A stretch of DNA of 48,000 nucleotides from Candidatus Acidiferrales bacterium (GCA_036514995.1 DATBWB010000013.1:1-48000); one strand, 5' to 3'. Shown: positions 1 through 8,204, counted from the stretch's first letter. Numbers and translations: made by a program. Notes: generated by a model from the sequence alone, not told the origin.

Positions 1-62
1 CCCCAAACGAGGGGCGCCGTGTTCAGGTAGGAAATGGCGGAAATACGCAGGCGATTTGCCAA
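1..62 (-). CDS. mqnA: Menaquinone biosynthesis protein MqnA (chorismate dehydratase), N-terminal fragment
   Basis: Only the first 20 codons are inside the window; the gene runs off the left edge. Reading leftward from a TTG at 62-60, the peptide contains ISAISYLNTAPLVW, the N-terminal signature of the MqnA family (typically RVSAVSYLNTKPL). MqnA removes water from chorismate in the futalosine route to menaquinone, which would imply a respiratory quinone made without the classical men pathway. A purine-rich stretch (GAGGAGA) lies just before the TTG but closer than usual, so the start is uncertain. No other frame here gives a recognisable peptide. The assignment rests on one short but distinctive motif. 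It is divergent from dprA across about 140 bp. Confidence 0.68.
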   Translation of the reverse strand, partial: MANRLRISAISYLNTAPLVW

Positions 63-162
63 GCTCTCCTCGCATGCAAGCTCCCGTCCACCGAATGGCC
101 GCCCGGGAAGATGCGAAGCTTCGAATATAGCACATCCGACGGCGCTCAAGAGTTCAGCGGTC

Positions 163-192
163 TTGACAATGTTGCAAATCCCCGCGTAGGCT
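163..192 (+). promoter_or_regulatory. Possible sigma70-type promoter for dprA
   Basis: TTGACA at 163-168 is a perfect -35 hexamer. An 18-bp spacer leads to TAGGCT at 187-192, a weak -10. It lies 10 bp before the dprA start, so the message would be nearly leaderless. The -35 is convincing and the -10 is not. Confidence 0.3.
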
Positions 193-201
193 CAGCCGCG
201 A

Positions 202-1335
202 ATGATGGAGCCTGACCGCTACCTCGGCTGGCTGGCGCTGGCGCTCGCGCCCGGCCTGGGCGCGCGCAACGCTCAAAAGCTTGTCGAGCGCTTCAAAACG
301 GCGGAGGCGATCTTTACCGCCTCGCTCACCGAGCTCGAAGCCTGCGGGGTGCCGGCCCGAGTGGCGCAGGCCATCCACTCGCGCCAGTCCATGGCCGACG
401 CCGAAGCTGAGTGGAACAAAGCCAAGCAACTCGGCTGCCGGTTGCTGGCGTGGGAGGACGCCGAATATCCTTCCCGGCTCAAACAAATCTATGACCCGCC
501 GCTTTTGCTTTACCTGCGCGGCGATGCGAGCGTGCTCGAAACCTACAGCATCGCCGTAGTCGGGACGCGGCATCCCACGCCTTACGGCAACGGCGTCGCC
601 GAGCAACTGGCGAGCGACCTCGCCGTGCACGGCTTGACGATTGTCAGCGGGCTGGCTCGCGGGATAGATACGGCCGCTCATCGCGGCGCGCTCCGTTGCC
701 CGACGGGCCGAACCATTGCCGTGCTTGGCTCCGGCATTGACGTCATCTATCCGCGCGAGAACCGAAGAATGTTTGAGACGATTGAAAAGCGCGGCGCCAT
801 CATCACTGAATTTCCGATCGGAACCGGACCTTTGCCGGAGAATTTTCCGGTAAGGAATCGGATCATCAGCGGGCTTTCGCTCGGCGCGGTGGTGGTGGAG
901 GCGGCGCAATATTCCGGCTCGCTCATTACGGCGCGGCTGGCGATGGATCAAAATCGCGAAGTGTATGGCGTCCCCGGAAATATCACCAATAAGACGAGCT
1001 TTGGGCCCAATCATTTGATCAAGCAGGGGGCGAAGCTGGTGACGACGTGGGAAGACGTCGTGGACGAGCTGCCGACGGAAATCCGCGCCGAACTGGTGCC
1101 GGTGGAAACAACTCCTGTGTCGGAATCGGCATCCCTCTGGGCGCAATCTTTGACAATGGCGGAGAAAACGCTGTATGGTCTCCTTTCAACGGACGAGTCG
1201 AGGCACGTGGACGAGTTGCTGGAAGCTTCCGGTTTGAATTCCTCGGAAGTGCTGGCGACGCTGTTGGAGCTTGAAATGAAGGGACTGATCCGGCAGATGC
1301 CGGGAAAGTATTTTGTCCGGGTGTTTCACGGCTAG
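202..1335 (+). CDS. dprA: DNA-processing protein DprA
   Basis: DprA binds incoming single-stranded DNA in the cytoplasm and loads RecA during natural transformation; it is also found widely in bacteria not known to be competent. The 377-residue product has a helix-hairpin-helix-like N-terminus (about residues 1-65), a Rossmann-type DprA core (about 75-290) and a C-terminal winged-helix domain (about 310-375). Core family motifs are visible: VVGTRHPTPYG, VSGLARGIDTAAH, GSGIDVIYPREN, PVRNRIISGLS and SGSLITARLA. The start ATG is followed at once by a second ATG; the first is used here. It is followed by topA after 30 bp, the same order as in Bacillus and many other phyla, so co-transcription with topA is likely. 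Confidence 0.95.
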   Translation: MMEPDRYLGWLALALAPGLGARNAQKLVERFKTAEAIFTASLTELEACGVPARVAQAIHSRQSMADAEAEWNKAKQLGCRLLAWEDAEYPSRLKQIYDPPLLLYLRGDASVLETYSIAVVGTRHPTPYGNGVAEQLASDLAVHGLTIVSGLARGIDTAAHRGALRCPTGRTIAVLGSGIDVIYPRENRRMFETIEKRGAIITEFPIGTGPLPENFPVRNRIISGLSLGAVVVEAAQYSGSLITARLAMDQNREVYGVPGNITNKTSFGPNHLIKQGAKLVTTWEDVVDELPTEIRAELVPVETTPVSESASLWAQSLTMAEKTLYGLLSTDESRHVDELLEASGLNSSEVLATLLELEMKGLIRQMPGKYFVRVFHG

Positions 1336-1356
1336 CCCGCCTTCGTACTGGCGGGC
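1335..1356. repeat. Palindrome overlapping the dprA stop codon
   Basis: GCCCGCC (1335-1341) and GGCGGGC (1350-1356) form a 7-bp stem around an 8-nt loop. The last base of the dprA stop codon is the first base of the stem. The right arm is followed by GAG, as in several other palindromes of this window. It has no T-tract and is unlikely to terminate transcription. Confidence 0.7.
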
Positions 1357-1365
1357 GAGTGCAGC

Positions 1366-3864
1366 ATGGCGAAACGGGCAACCAAAAAGGAAGTTACCAA
1401 AACGGTGGCCAGGGCGGGGCGATCCCTGGTGGTGGTTGAGTCACCGGCCAAAGCGAAGACCATCAACAAGTATTTGGGCCGCGGCTATGTGGTAAAGGCT
1501 TCGCTCGGCCACGTCAAGGATCTGCCCAAAGGCAAGCTCGGCGTGGACATCGAGAAGAATTTCCGCACCACTTACCAGATCATTCCCGGAAAAACAAAAG
1601 TCATCACTGAGCTGAGGCGGGCCGCGGAACATGCCCCGGCCATCTACCTGGCGGCTGACCCTGACCGCGAGGGCGAGGCGATTTGCGCCCACCTAGCCGA
1701 GGTTCTCTCCGACGGGCGGACACGAAGCGGCCGGGCTGTTCATCGGGTGCTGTTCAATGAGATTACGCAGCGGGCGATTCTGGCGGCTTTTGAGAAGCCG
1801 GGGAAGATCAACAACAACCTCGTGGAAGCGCAGCAGGCGCGGCGGGTGTTGGACCGCCTGGTCGGGTATCAGATCAGCCCGCTCCTCTGGGACAAGGTGC
1901 GCCGCGGGCTTTCCGCCGGACGCGTGCAAACGGTGGCCCTGCGGCTCGTTGTCGAGCGCGAGCGCGCCATCCGCGCCTTTGTCCCGAAGGAATACTGGAC
2001 CATCCACGCCCTCCTTGAGGCCGGTAAGCCGCCTATCTTTGAAGCCAAGCTGATCAAGTTCCGCGGTGAGGACCTGGAGATCCCGAACGGCGAAGAAGCC
2101 GGCCGGATTGTGGCGGCGCTGGAGGAGGCCGTCTTTGCCGTCACTTCGGTCACCCGCCGCGAAAAGCGCCGCTATGCTCCCCCACCGTTCACGACGAGCA
2201 AACTCCAGCAGGAAGCCTGGAACAAGTTGCGCTTCACCGCCAAGCGCACCATGGCGCTGGCGCAGCGGCTCTACGAAGGGCGCGAAATGGGCGAAGAGGG
2301 CTCGGTCGGGTTGATTACCTACATGCGCACCGATTCAACCCGCGTGTCCGAAGAGGCCCTGGCGAGCGTCCGCGAATTCATCGCCTCCCAGTTTGGCAGC
2401 GGTTTTGTGCCGGAGAAGCCGAACGTCTTCAAAAGCAAGAAGGCTCTTCAGGATGCGCATGAGGCGATTCGGCCGAGCGGCGTCGAGCGCGCACCGGAGT
2501 CGGTCAAGGCCTTCCTCGAACGCGATGAGTACCTGCTCTACCGGCTGATCTGGCAGCGCTTTGTGGCCTCGCAGATGGTGCCGGCTCTCTACGACCAGAC
2601 TTCGGTGGACGTTACCGCCGGCGAATATCTCTTCCGCGCGACCGGCTCGGTGCTCAAGTTCCCCGGCTTCCTGGCGGTCTATCAGGAGGGTCACGACGAG
2701 AAGGAGATTGACGAAGACGAAGAGGAAATGAAGCACCGGTTGCCGGTGGTGAGCGAAGGGGAGCGGCTTCGGGTCGAGCAGCTCAAGCCCGAGCAGCACT
2801 TTACCGAGCCGCCGCCGCGCTATTCCGAGGGCACGCTCGTCAAGGAGCTCGAGGAAAAGGGTATCGGCCGGCCTTCCACCTACGCCATGATCCTTTCCAC
2901 CATCCAGGAGCGCGAGTACGTCAGGAAGGACGAGGGGCGCTTTGCCCCCACTCAGCTCGGTGAAATCGTCAATGACCTGCTGGTGAAAAGCTTCGAGGAC
3001 ATTTTTGACGTGGGCTACACCGCCCGCATGGAAGCGGAACTCGACGAGATCGAAGAGGGCAAGGTGCGCTGGCGGGAGGTGATCGGGGAATTCTACGAGC
3101 GCTTTGAAAAAGACCTGGAGCGCGCCGGCGATGAAATGGCGAACTACAAGGCCGGCATCCCGACCGACCATAAATGCGAAAAATGCGGGAAGCCCATGCT
3201 CGAGCGCTTGGGCCGGCATGGTTTCTTCCTCGCCTGCTCGGGCTACCCGGAGTGCACCCATACCCGCGACCTCGGTTCCGACCTGGCCGAAGAGGAACTG
3301 GAAAGCGAGGTCGGCGAGGAATACTGCGAGAACTGCGGCCGGCCCATGACCATCAAGCGCGGCCGCTTTGGCGCCTTCCTGGCTTGCACCGGCTATCCCG
3401 AGTGCAAAACCACCCGGCGGCTCCAGCGCGGAAAGGGCGCGAGACGCGAGTCGGTCTTCCTGGATGAGAAGTGCCCCAGCGATGGCGGGCAACTGGTGAT
3501 GAAATACGGCCGTTATGGCGAGTTCATCGCCTGCGCGAATTATCCGAAATGCAAATTCACCAAGCCAAAATCGCTCGGCATTGCCTGCCCCAAGTGCGGC
3601 CAGGGGCAGCTCTGCGAAAAACGCGCCCGTAAAGGCCGCCGGCGCATTTTCTACGGCTGCGATCGGTATCCGGATTGCGACTACACGGTTGGGGACCGGC
3701 CGATCCCGGAGAGCTGTCCGGACTGCAAAGCTCCGTTTCTGCTGGAACGGAAGGTCAAAGGGGAAATTGCCCACTTTTGCGCCAAGAAGGAATGTACTTA
3801 CCGCATCCTGATCGCACCGCCGCCTGCTACCGAGGCTGCCGTTCCCACGCCCGCCAAACTTTAG
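1366..3864 (+). CDS. topA: DNA topoisomerase I (type IA)
   Basis: TopA relaxes negatively supercoiled DNA by cutting one strand through a 5'-phosphotyrosine. The 832-residue protein opens with the Toprim domain (LVVVESPAKAKTINKYLG; acidic motif ADPDREGEAI). The catalytic tyrosine is Y319 in LITYMRTDSTR, the same number as in E. coli TopA. After the four-domain core (to about residue 590) come five zinc-ribbon repeats at roughly 603-635, 655-690, 705-735, 745-775 and 785-815. Most keep four cysteines (CEKCGKP...CSGYPEC; CENCGRP...CTGYPEC), while the third has CPSDGG in place of CxxC and has probably lost metal. The length is typical of zinc-ribbon-rich TopA. It sits between dprA and trmFO as in Bacillus. 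Confidence 0.97.
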   Translation: MAKRATKKEVTKTVARAGRSLVVVESPAKAKTINKYLGRGYVVKASLGHVKDLPKGKLGVDIEKNFRTTYQIIPGKTKVITELRRAAEHAPAIYLAADPDREGEAICAHLAEVLSDGRTRSGRAVHRVLFNEITQRAILAAFEKPGKINNNLVEAQQARRVLDRLVGYQISPLLWDKVRRGLSAGRVQTVALRLVVERERAIRAFVPKEYWTIHALLEAGKPPIFEAKLIKFRGEDLEIPNGEEAGRIVAALEEAVFAVTSVTRREKRRYAPPPFTTSKLQQEAWNKLRFTAKRTMALAQRLYEGREMGEEGSVGLITYMRTDSTRVSEEALASVREFIASQFGSGFVPEKPNVFKSKKALQDAHEAIRPSGVERAPESVKAFLERDEYLLYRLIWQRFVASQMVPALYDQTSVDVTAGEYLFRATGSVLKFPGFLAVYQEGHDEKEIDEDEEEMKHRLPVVSEGERLRVEQLKPEQHFTEPPPRYSEGTLVKELEEKGIGRPSTYAMILSTIQEREYVRKDEGRFAPTQLGEIVNDLLVKSFEDIFDVGYTARMEAELDEIEEGKVRWREVIGEFYERFEKDLERAGDEMANYKAGIPTDHKCEKCGKPMLERLGRHGFFLACSGYPECTHTRDLGSDLAEEELESEVGEEYCENCGRPMTIKRGRFGAFLACTGYPECKTTRRLQRGKGARRESVFLDEKCPSDGGQLVMKYGRYGEFIACANYPKCKFTKPKSLGIACPKCGQGQLCEKRARKGRRRIFYGCDRYPDCDYTVGDRPIPESCPDCKAPFLLERKVKGEIAHFCAKKECTYRILIAPPPATEAAVPTPAKL

Positions 3865-3951
3865 GACTGCTTTCTCCTCTGCCTCCTCTGCTTCCTACCA
3901 CCAACCGGGTGTGAAACAGCTTCCAAGCAGACTCGGCATCTCTTCGCGTTT

Positions 3952-4377
3952 CTACCGCAGGACGCCTTCCCGCCGCAGTCGCGCCAGAAGCCAAATGCCA
4001 AGACACAACAAAAACGGCGCGGTGAACGCGCCCGGCCAGTAGCCGCCGAAATAGACGGCTGCCGAAAGGTGAGCGATCCCGTTCAGCGTCTCAATGACCC
4101 CCAGCAATCCGGCAAACCATAGCGCCCATCGCGCTCCCGCCCAAACCAGCGGGCTGGTCCCAAGAATCAGCGCGATGAAGAACATGTTCAGTGTGACGAA
4201 GGTATCCACGTCCATACTGAACTGCGGAAACCATGCTGCGTATTGGTGAAAAATTCCGGTGACCGTCCAGAAGCCGACGTCATAGAGCCGGTTGCGCGTC
4301 TCCTCCATGCTATGAGCGGCTTGCGCCAGCCCGAGCAACCAGTAAGGGAAAAAGACCCGCGTCGTAGCCGGAATCAT
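3952..4377 (-). CDS. HXXEE-domain membrane protein
   Basis: This 141-residue integral membrane protein has about four hydrophobic segments (near residues 8-25, 60-80, 82-105 and 112-133). It matches the HXXEE family in carrying AHSMEE (H-x-x-E-E) near residue 21 and, later, ETLNGIAHL followed by YWPGAFTAP, the second family signature. The biochemical role of the family is unknown to me. The start is supported by a strong ribosome-binding site (GGAAGGAGG, six bases before ATG). It is convergent with topA and divergent from trmFO, so it interrupts the conserved topA-trmFO pair on the other strand. Confidence 0.75.
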   Translation of the reverse strand: MIPATTRVFFPYWLLGLAQAAHSMEETRNRLYDVGFWTVTGIFHQYAAWFPQFSMDVDTFVTLNMFFIALILGTSPLVWAGARWALWFAGLLGVIETLNGIAHLSAAVYFGGYWPGAFTAPFLLCLGIWLLARLRREGVLR

Positions 4378-4400
4378 CGTGAGCCTCCTTCCGGAACGCG

Positions 4401-4429
4401 TCTGATAATTCCGTGAATTGGCCTATAAT
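4401..4429 (+). promoter_or_regulatory. Probable promoter for trmFO
   Basis: A perfect TATAAT at 4424-4429 lies 57 bp before the trmFO start. The hexamer 17 bp further upstream (TCTGAT, 4401-4406) is a poor -35. The transcribed leader would carry the palindrome at 4444-4467. Confidence 0.45.
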
Positions 4430-4443
4430 GCTATCACGGGTAA

Positions 4444-4467
4444 GCCCTGAACCATCCGGTTCAGGGC
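4444..4467. repeat. Perfect 10-bp palindrome in the trmFO leader
   Basis: GCCCTGAACC, loop ATCC, GGTTCAGGGC. It lies 18 bp before the trmFO ATG and downstream of the likely -10 box, so it would fold in the mRNA leader. A near-copy with a 5-nt loop sits inside the same gene at 5602-5626. Confidence 0.85.
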
Positions 4468-4485
4468 GAGAGATCGGACAGACCC

Positions 4486-5955
4486 ATGAGGGATGGTTCG
4501 CGGATCACGGTTGTAGGTGGCGGCCTGGCCGGGAGTGAAGCCGCCTGGCAGTTGGCTCGGGCGGGCCGAGAGGTCACGCTCTATGAAATGCGTCCGGGGC
4601 GAACCACGCCGGCGCATCGCAGCCAGCATCTCGCTGAACTCGTCTGCTCGAACTCTTTGAAATCCAATGAGCCGGGCAGCGCTTCCTGGCTGCTCAAGGA
4701 AGAGTTGCGGCGGGCGGGCTCGCTTTTGATGCAAATCGCCGATGGCTCGGCCGTTCCGGCGGGCGCCGCCCTGGCGGTGGATCGAGAAATCTTTGCCGCC
4801 CGCGTGACGAGGGCGATTGAAGAAAACCCGCGTATTGAGCTTCGGCGCGAACCACTCGAGCGCATCCCCGAGGAAGGCATCGTGATTCTTTCGACCGGGC
4901 CGCTCACCTCGGAAGCGCTGGCCAGCGATCTCGCTCGCCTCGCCGGCACCAACCATCTCTATTTCTACGACGCCATCAGCCCCATCGTGGACGCGAGCAC
5001 AATTGATATGTCCAAGGTGTTCCGCGGCTCGCGCTATGGAAAAAGCGGCCCGGCCACGACGGACGCCGACGGCGATTATCTCAACTGCCCGATGACCCGC
5101 GAAGAATATGACCGTTTCCTCGATGCGATCCTGGCCGCGGAGGAAGTCGAGCGCCACGCGTTTGAAGACGCCGCTTACTTTGAAGCGTGCCTGCCGCTTG
5201 AGGAACTGGCCCGGAGGGGCCGGGAGACGTTGCGCTTTGGTCCCATGAAACCGGTCGGGCTGGCTGACCCGCGGTCAGGGCGACGGGCCTGCGCGGTCGT
5301 GCAACTGCGTCAGGAAAATCTTCGCGCCGATAGCTATAACGTGGTCGGATTCCAGAACCATCTGAAGTTCAGCGAGCAGAAGCGCATCTTGCGTATGATT
5401 CCCGGGCTCGAACAGGCCGAGTTCTTGCGCTTTGGCCAGATCCACCGCAATACTTACGTCAACGCTCCGGCCTTGCTCGCGGAAACGCTCCAGTTGCGCC
5501 CCCGGCCGAATATCTTTTTGGCGGGACAGCTTTGCGGCACCGAGGGCTACGTGGAAGCTTTTGCCACCGGGTGGATGGCGGGCGTGCACGCTGCACGGCT
5601 GGCCCTGAACCGTACTGGTTCAAGGCTGGCGCGGGGGTTGCCGTTGATCCCTCCGCCGCGGGAAACCGCCATGGGCTCGCTGGTGCACTACATTTCTCAT
5701 TCTGACCCGGCTCATTATCAGCCGGCGAACATTGCTTTTGATCTGCTGCCACCGCTCGACGGCGGGCCGGGGGGCGACCGCAAGCGGCGCCACCACCGCC
5801 AGTGCGAACGCGCCCTGGCGGCATTCGCGCCATGGCTCGAGCAAATCGGGCTCGAGCCAGTCGGGACGCCCCGACGAGATAGCCAACTTGTCCCCGGGTC
5901 GGCTGCGGTTCACCGCGAGGGTTCGCCGCGGGAGGACATGACGAAACGGACCTGA
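4486..5955 (+). CDS. trmFO: Methylenetetrahydrofolate-dependent tRNA (uracil-54-C5) methyltransferase
   Basis: TrmFO makes ribothymidine at position 54 of the tRNA T-loop, using methylenetetrahydrofolate and FAD. The 489-residue product starts with the FAD-binding fingerprint VVGGGLAGSEAAWQLA. It keeps the family blocks CSNSLKSNEPGSA (containing the reactive cysteine), VFRGSRYGKS, GPMKPVGLADPRSGRR and GYVEAFATGWMAG. Most family members are about 435-450 residues; here a basic, low-complexity tail after residue 425 and a palindrome-encoded LNRTGSR near residue 373 add length. It is followed by xerC after 3 bp, the order of the Bacillus trmFO-codV operon. The ATG is supported by conserved alignment from residue 6, although the ribosome-binding site is weak. 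Confidence 0.95.
   Translation: MRDGSRITVVGGGLAGSEAAWQLARAGREVTLYEMRPGRTTPAHRSQHLAELVCSNSLKSNEPGSASWLLKEELRRAGSLLMQIADGSAVPAGAALAVDREIFAARVTRAIEENPRIELRREPLERIPEEGIVILSTGPLTSEALASDLARLAGTNHLYFYDAISPIVDASTIDMSKVFRGSRYGKSGPATTDADGDYLNCPMTREEYDRFLDAILAAEEVERHAFEDAAYFEACLPLEELARRGRETLRFGPMKPVGLADPRSGRRACAVVQLRQENLRADSYNVVGFQNHLKFSEQKRILRMIPGLEQAEFLRFGQIHRNTYVNAPALLAETLQLRPRPNIFLAGQLCGTEGYVEAFATGWMAGVHAARLALNRTGSRLARGLPLIPPPRETAMGSLVHYISHSDPAHYQPANIAFDLLPPLDGGPGGDRKRRHHRQCERALAAFAPWLEQIGLEPVGTPRRDSQLVPGSAAVHREGSPREDMTKRT
5602..5626. repeat. Second copy of the GCCCTGAACC palindrome, inside trmFO
   Basis: GCCCTGAACC, loop GTACT, GGTTCAAGGC: one mismatch in the stem relative to the perfect copy at 4444-4467. 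It begins at codon position 1 and is read as ALNRTGSR, in a segment between the conserved GWMAGVHAA block and the C-terminal region. Confidence 0.8.
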
Positions 5956-5958
5956 CGA

Positions 5959-7098
5959 ATGGAACTAGCTAGCGCCATTGCCAGATTTCTCGACTACCTT
6001 CGCAAGAAGAATGCCTCGCCGCATACGCTGCGGAATTATGAGAGCGATTTGGAGCAGTTTCTAGGCTACCTGAAGGTGCCGGGTGAGGCTGGGAAGGGTC
6101 GGTCTCGGGCCGCCCGCCCCGATCGATTCGGGGCAAGCGTACCGGCTCTCGAGCAGTTCGACCACCACCTCATCCGCGAATACCTGGGCCATCTTTACGA
6201 CCAGCACCTTCAGAAAACCTCGATCACCAGGAAGCTGTCGGCGCTCCGTTCGCTTTTCGAACATTGCGTCCGCGAAGGAGTGCTCAAAGAAAGTCCGGCG
6301 CGCCTGATCCGCTCGCCCAGGTTGCCCAAGCACATTCCGACCGTGCGCACGGCGGAAGAGATCAATCGCTTTCTCGATAGCATCGGGCAAGCCCCGATAG
6401 GATCAGAGCAAGTACCCGCGGCTGCCCAACTTGGCGGTGCATCGGCCCCGACCCGATCGCGGCGAGCGACAGCGACTCCAGACGTGCCTCTCCTCAAGCG
6501 TGACCGCGCCATCCTGGAGTTGCTTTATGCCTCAGGGCTGCGAGTGAGCGAGCTCGTCGGGCTCGACCTCAAGGACATTGACGAGCGCGAGCAGATGCTG
6601 CGAGTGCGCGGGAAAGGCCGCAAGGAGCGGCTGGTGCCTTACGGGTCCAAGGCCAAGGCAGCGCTCGAAGCCTACTGGCCCGTGCGCCAAAAACTCCTTG
6701 CCGAATGCCAACACCCCGGCGCTGCCGGCCTCCCGCCGGGAAGCCGGCAGCCCCGATTGGGTCGGGGCGAGCGGTTTACCCCGAGCGTCCGCCGCGAGAG
6801 GCCTTTGCATTCGGTGAACGCGGAAGCTGTTTTTTTGAATTACGCCGGCCACCGCCTGACGGCGCGCTCCGTAGGCCGGCTCGTCAAGAAGTACTCGCTC
6901 CTGGCCAACGTGACCTGGGACTTACATCCGCACGCGCTGCGCCACGCTTTTGCGACTCATCTCCTGGCGGATGGGGCCGACCTACGCGCCATCCAGGAGC
7001 TCCTCGGCCATCGTTCGCTTTCCACAACGCAGAAATACACCCAGGTTTCCATCGAACAATTGATGCAGGTTTATGACAAGACCCATCCCCGGGCATGA
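5959..7098 (+). CDS. xerC: Site-specific tyrosine recombinase XerC/XerD type, with three inserts
   Basis: Xer recombinases resolve chromosome dimers at dif by strand exchange through a tyrosine. All catalytic residues are present: R195 (SGLRVSE), K219 (GKGRKER), H325 and R328 (HALRH), H351 (LLGHRS) and nucleophile Y360 (QKYTQV); the H-to-Y spacing matches XerD. The N-terminal SAM-like core-binding domain covers about residues 1-135. The protein has 379 residues against about 300 for the family. The excess lies in three low-complexity inserts (about 43-62, 143-176 and 253-290), each containing copies of a 23-nt palindromic element. The catalytic blocks are undisturbed, so the protein is probably active. 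It follows trmFO after 3 bp; in Bacillus hslVU come next, but here they lie 13 kb away. Confidence 0.93.
   Translation: MELASAIARFLDYLRKKNASPHTLRNYESDLEQFLGYLKVPGEAGKGRSRAARPDRFGASVPALEQFDHHLIREYLGHLYDQHLQKTSITRKLSALRSLFEHCVREGVLKESPARLIRSPRLPKHIPTVRTAEEINRFLDSIGQAPIGSEQVPAAAQLGGASAPTRSRRATATPDVPLLKRDRAILELLYASGLRVSELVGLDLKDIDEREQMLRVRGKGRKERLVPYGSKAKAALEAYWPVRQKLLAECQHPGAAGLPPGSRQPRLGRGERFTPSVRRERPLHSVNAEAVFLNYAGHRLTARSVGRLVKKYSLLANVTWDLHPHALRHAFATHLLADGADLRAIQELLGHRSLSTTQKYTQVSIEQLMQVYDKTHPRA
6116..6138. repeat. 23-nt palindromic element, copy 1 (xerC)
   Basis: GCCCCGAT, CGAT, TCGGGGC, AAGC: a perfect match to the consensus derived in this window. It begins at codon position 2 and is read as xPDRFGAS in the first XerC insert. 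Confidence 0.9.
6391..6413. repeat. 23-nt palindromic element, copy 2 (xerC, degenerate)
   Basis: GCCCCGAT, AGGA, TCAGAGC, AAGT: intact left arm, right arm with two changes and an altered last base. It begins at codon position 1 and is read as APIGSEQ. Confidence 0.6.
6445..6467. repeat. 23-nt palindromic element, copy 3 (xerC)
   Basis: GCCCCGAC, CCGA, TCGCGGC, GAGC: two changes from consensus. It begins at codon position 1 and is read as APTRSRRA, 54 nt downstream of copy 2 within the second XerC insert. Confidence 0.7.
6721..6751. repeat. 31-bp GC-rich palindrome in xerC
   Basis: GCTGCCGGC at 6721-6729 pairs with GCCGGCAGC at 6743-6751, and an inner TCCCG pairs with CGGGA. It directly abuts and shares its last bases with copy 4 of the 23-nt element, making a composite insert in the XerC coding sequence. 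Confidence 0.8.
6750..6772. repeat. 23-nt palindromic element, copy 4 (xerC)
   Basis: GCCCCGAT, TGGG, TCGGGGC, GAGC: perfect consensus. It begins at codon position 3 and is read as xPRLGRGE, a different reading from copies 1-3 in the same gene. Confidence 0.9.
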
Positions 7099-7101
7099 GG
7101 G

Positions 7102-8130
7102 CTACCATGCCAGTGAGTACGCTACGTCGATAATTGTCTCAGTTGGCAGTGGCTGGGCATTGCAAGTCATCGGTCGGTACCGCCAGCCCCGAACGGCCTC
7201 GAGTGTGGCACGGTCGAAGTCGGGCCCCGCTGAACGGACCACGGTCAAGTGGGACAATGCTCCATCGGTGCCGATCACGGCATAGACCGAAACTGTTCCC
7301 ATCATTCGGTTCCGCTTGGCATTTTCCGGGTAACCAGGGAGCGTCTGCTTCTCGACAACTGCGGGCTCGGGGTTTTCGCACCGTGGCCACTCCTCTGCGC
7401 CGGCTAGCGGGGCGAAAGTCGAGGGATCAGGATTCGGGGCGGGAGCAATCTCGTCCACCCGGACTTCCACAAGGATTTTGTTTGCTCCCCTGGCCCGCAT
7501 CGTTCGAGGGAAAGTTTTGCCCGCCCAGGGCAGGAATTGTGAGTATTCTCGCGCTCTGATTTCACTCTGCCCGTCCATCTGTCCACGCGGGTGCTCTTCG
7601 CGAACTAAGGCGCCTGTGGCGGCGTCGAGGCAAAGTTGCCGTTCAGCCGAAGCCTTTGGCTTCACTTCAATGCAGGTCATCTGGCCTCCGTTCCACCTGC
7701 GTTGCCGAGCTTTTCCCAGAATGTCCTCCGGGCCGATGTGGAGCCGTGACACAAAGTCGAGCATTCGGGTTAATTGGTGGATTCGCACCGGCTCATAACT
7801 TACGCTACGTTTTTGCCAGAATTTGCCTTCTCCTCCGACGCGTAGCCGGTTGTAACCCGGTAGGGCGATTTCCTCTCGCCAACGAGTCGGCGAATTCCAG
7901 GTGAGAAAGTATGTTCCATCAACTGGTTTGTCGCCTGGCCCCAAGACTCGAAAACGAGCACGCAAGTGAAAAGGTGGTGCACTTTGCGATCGAATGTCCG
8001 AGATTTCAGCGGCGCGGGCGAGAAGCTTGGCACGTTGCTCTCTAGGCTTTTCCTCAGCGGCGGAAAGAACAGCCAGACCGAGCACTACCAGTGCTAGGAA
8101 AAAACATGAGGATATGTGTCCGGATTTCAT
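7102..8130 (-). CDS. Exported protein with C-terminal TonB domain
   Basis: The 342-residue protein has an N-terminal hydrophobic signal or anchor (about residues 7-24, ending LSAAEE), a long unassigned periplasmic region, and a C-terminal TonB-like domain (about 255-340). That domain shows the usual progression GTVSVYAVIGTDG, VVRSAGPDFDRATLEAV and GWRYRPM. Such single-domain TonB-C proteins are often annotated as energy transducers, but many lack the proline-rich periplasm-spanning linker, and none is obvious here. The substrate or partner cannot be inferred. The middle region resembles lipoprotein-carrier-like folds only loosely. The gene is convergent with xerC (3 bp between ends) and divergent from rplU. 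Confidence 0.72.
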   Translation of the reverse strand: MKSGHISSCFFLALVVLGLAVLSAAEEKPREQRAKLLARAAEISDIRSQSAPPFHLRARFRVLGPGDKPVDGTYFLTWNSPTRWREEIALPGYNRLRVGGEGKFWQKRSVSYEPVRIHQLTRMLDFVSRLHIGPEDILGKARQRRWNGGQMTCIEVKPKASAERQLCLDAATGALVREEHPRGQMDGQSEIRAREYSQFLPWAGKTFPRTMRARGANKILVEVRVDEIAPAPNPDPSTFAPLAGAEEWPRCENPEPAVVEKQTLPGYPENAKRNRMMGTVSVYAVIGTDGALSHLTVVRSAGPDFDRATLEAVRGWRYRPMTCNAQPLPTETIIDVAYSLAW

Positions 8131-8174
8131 AGAGGTTGCATGCGTGTCATCGGGATTTTTGCCACCCGCCGCCG

Positions 8175-8204
8175 TTGACGGGTTAGTGACGTAGCCTCTA
8201 TAAT
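8175..8204 (+). promoter_or_regulatory. Strong promoter for rplU-rpmA
   Basis: TTGACG (8175-8180), an 18-bp spacer, then a perfect TATAAT (8199-8204). It lies 30 bp before the rplU ATG, leaving a leader of about 20 nt with a GAGGAGG ribosome-binding site. Confidence 0.8.

Noticed and set aside
2335-3774. A 479-codon minus-strand open frame
   Set aside because: Antisense to topA, no motifs, codon pattern of a shadow.
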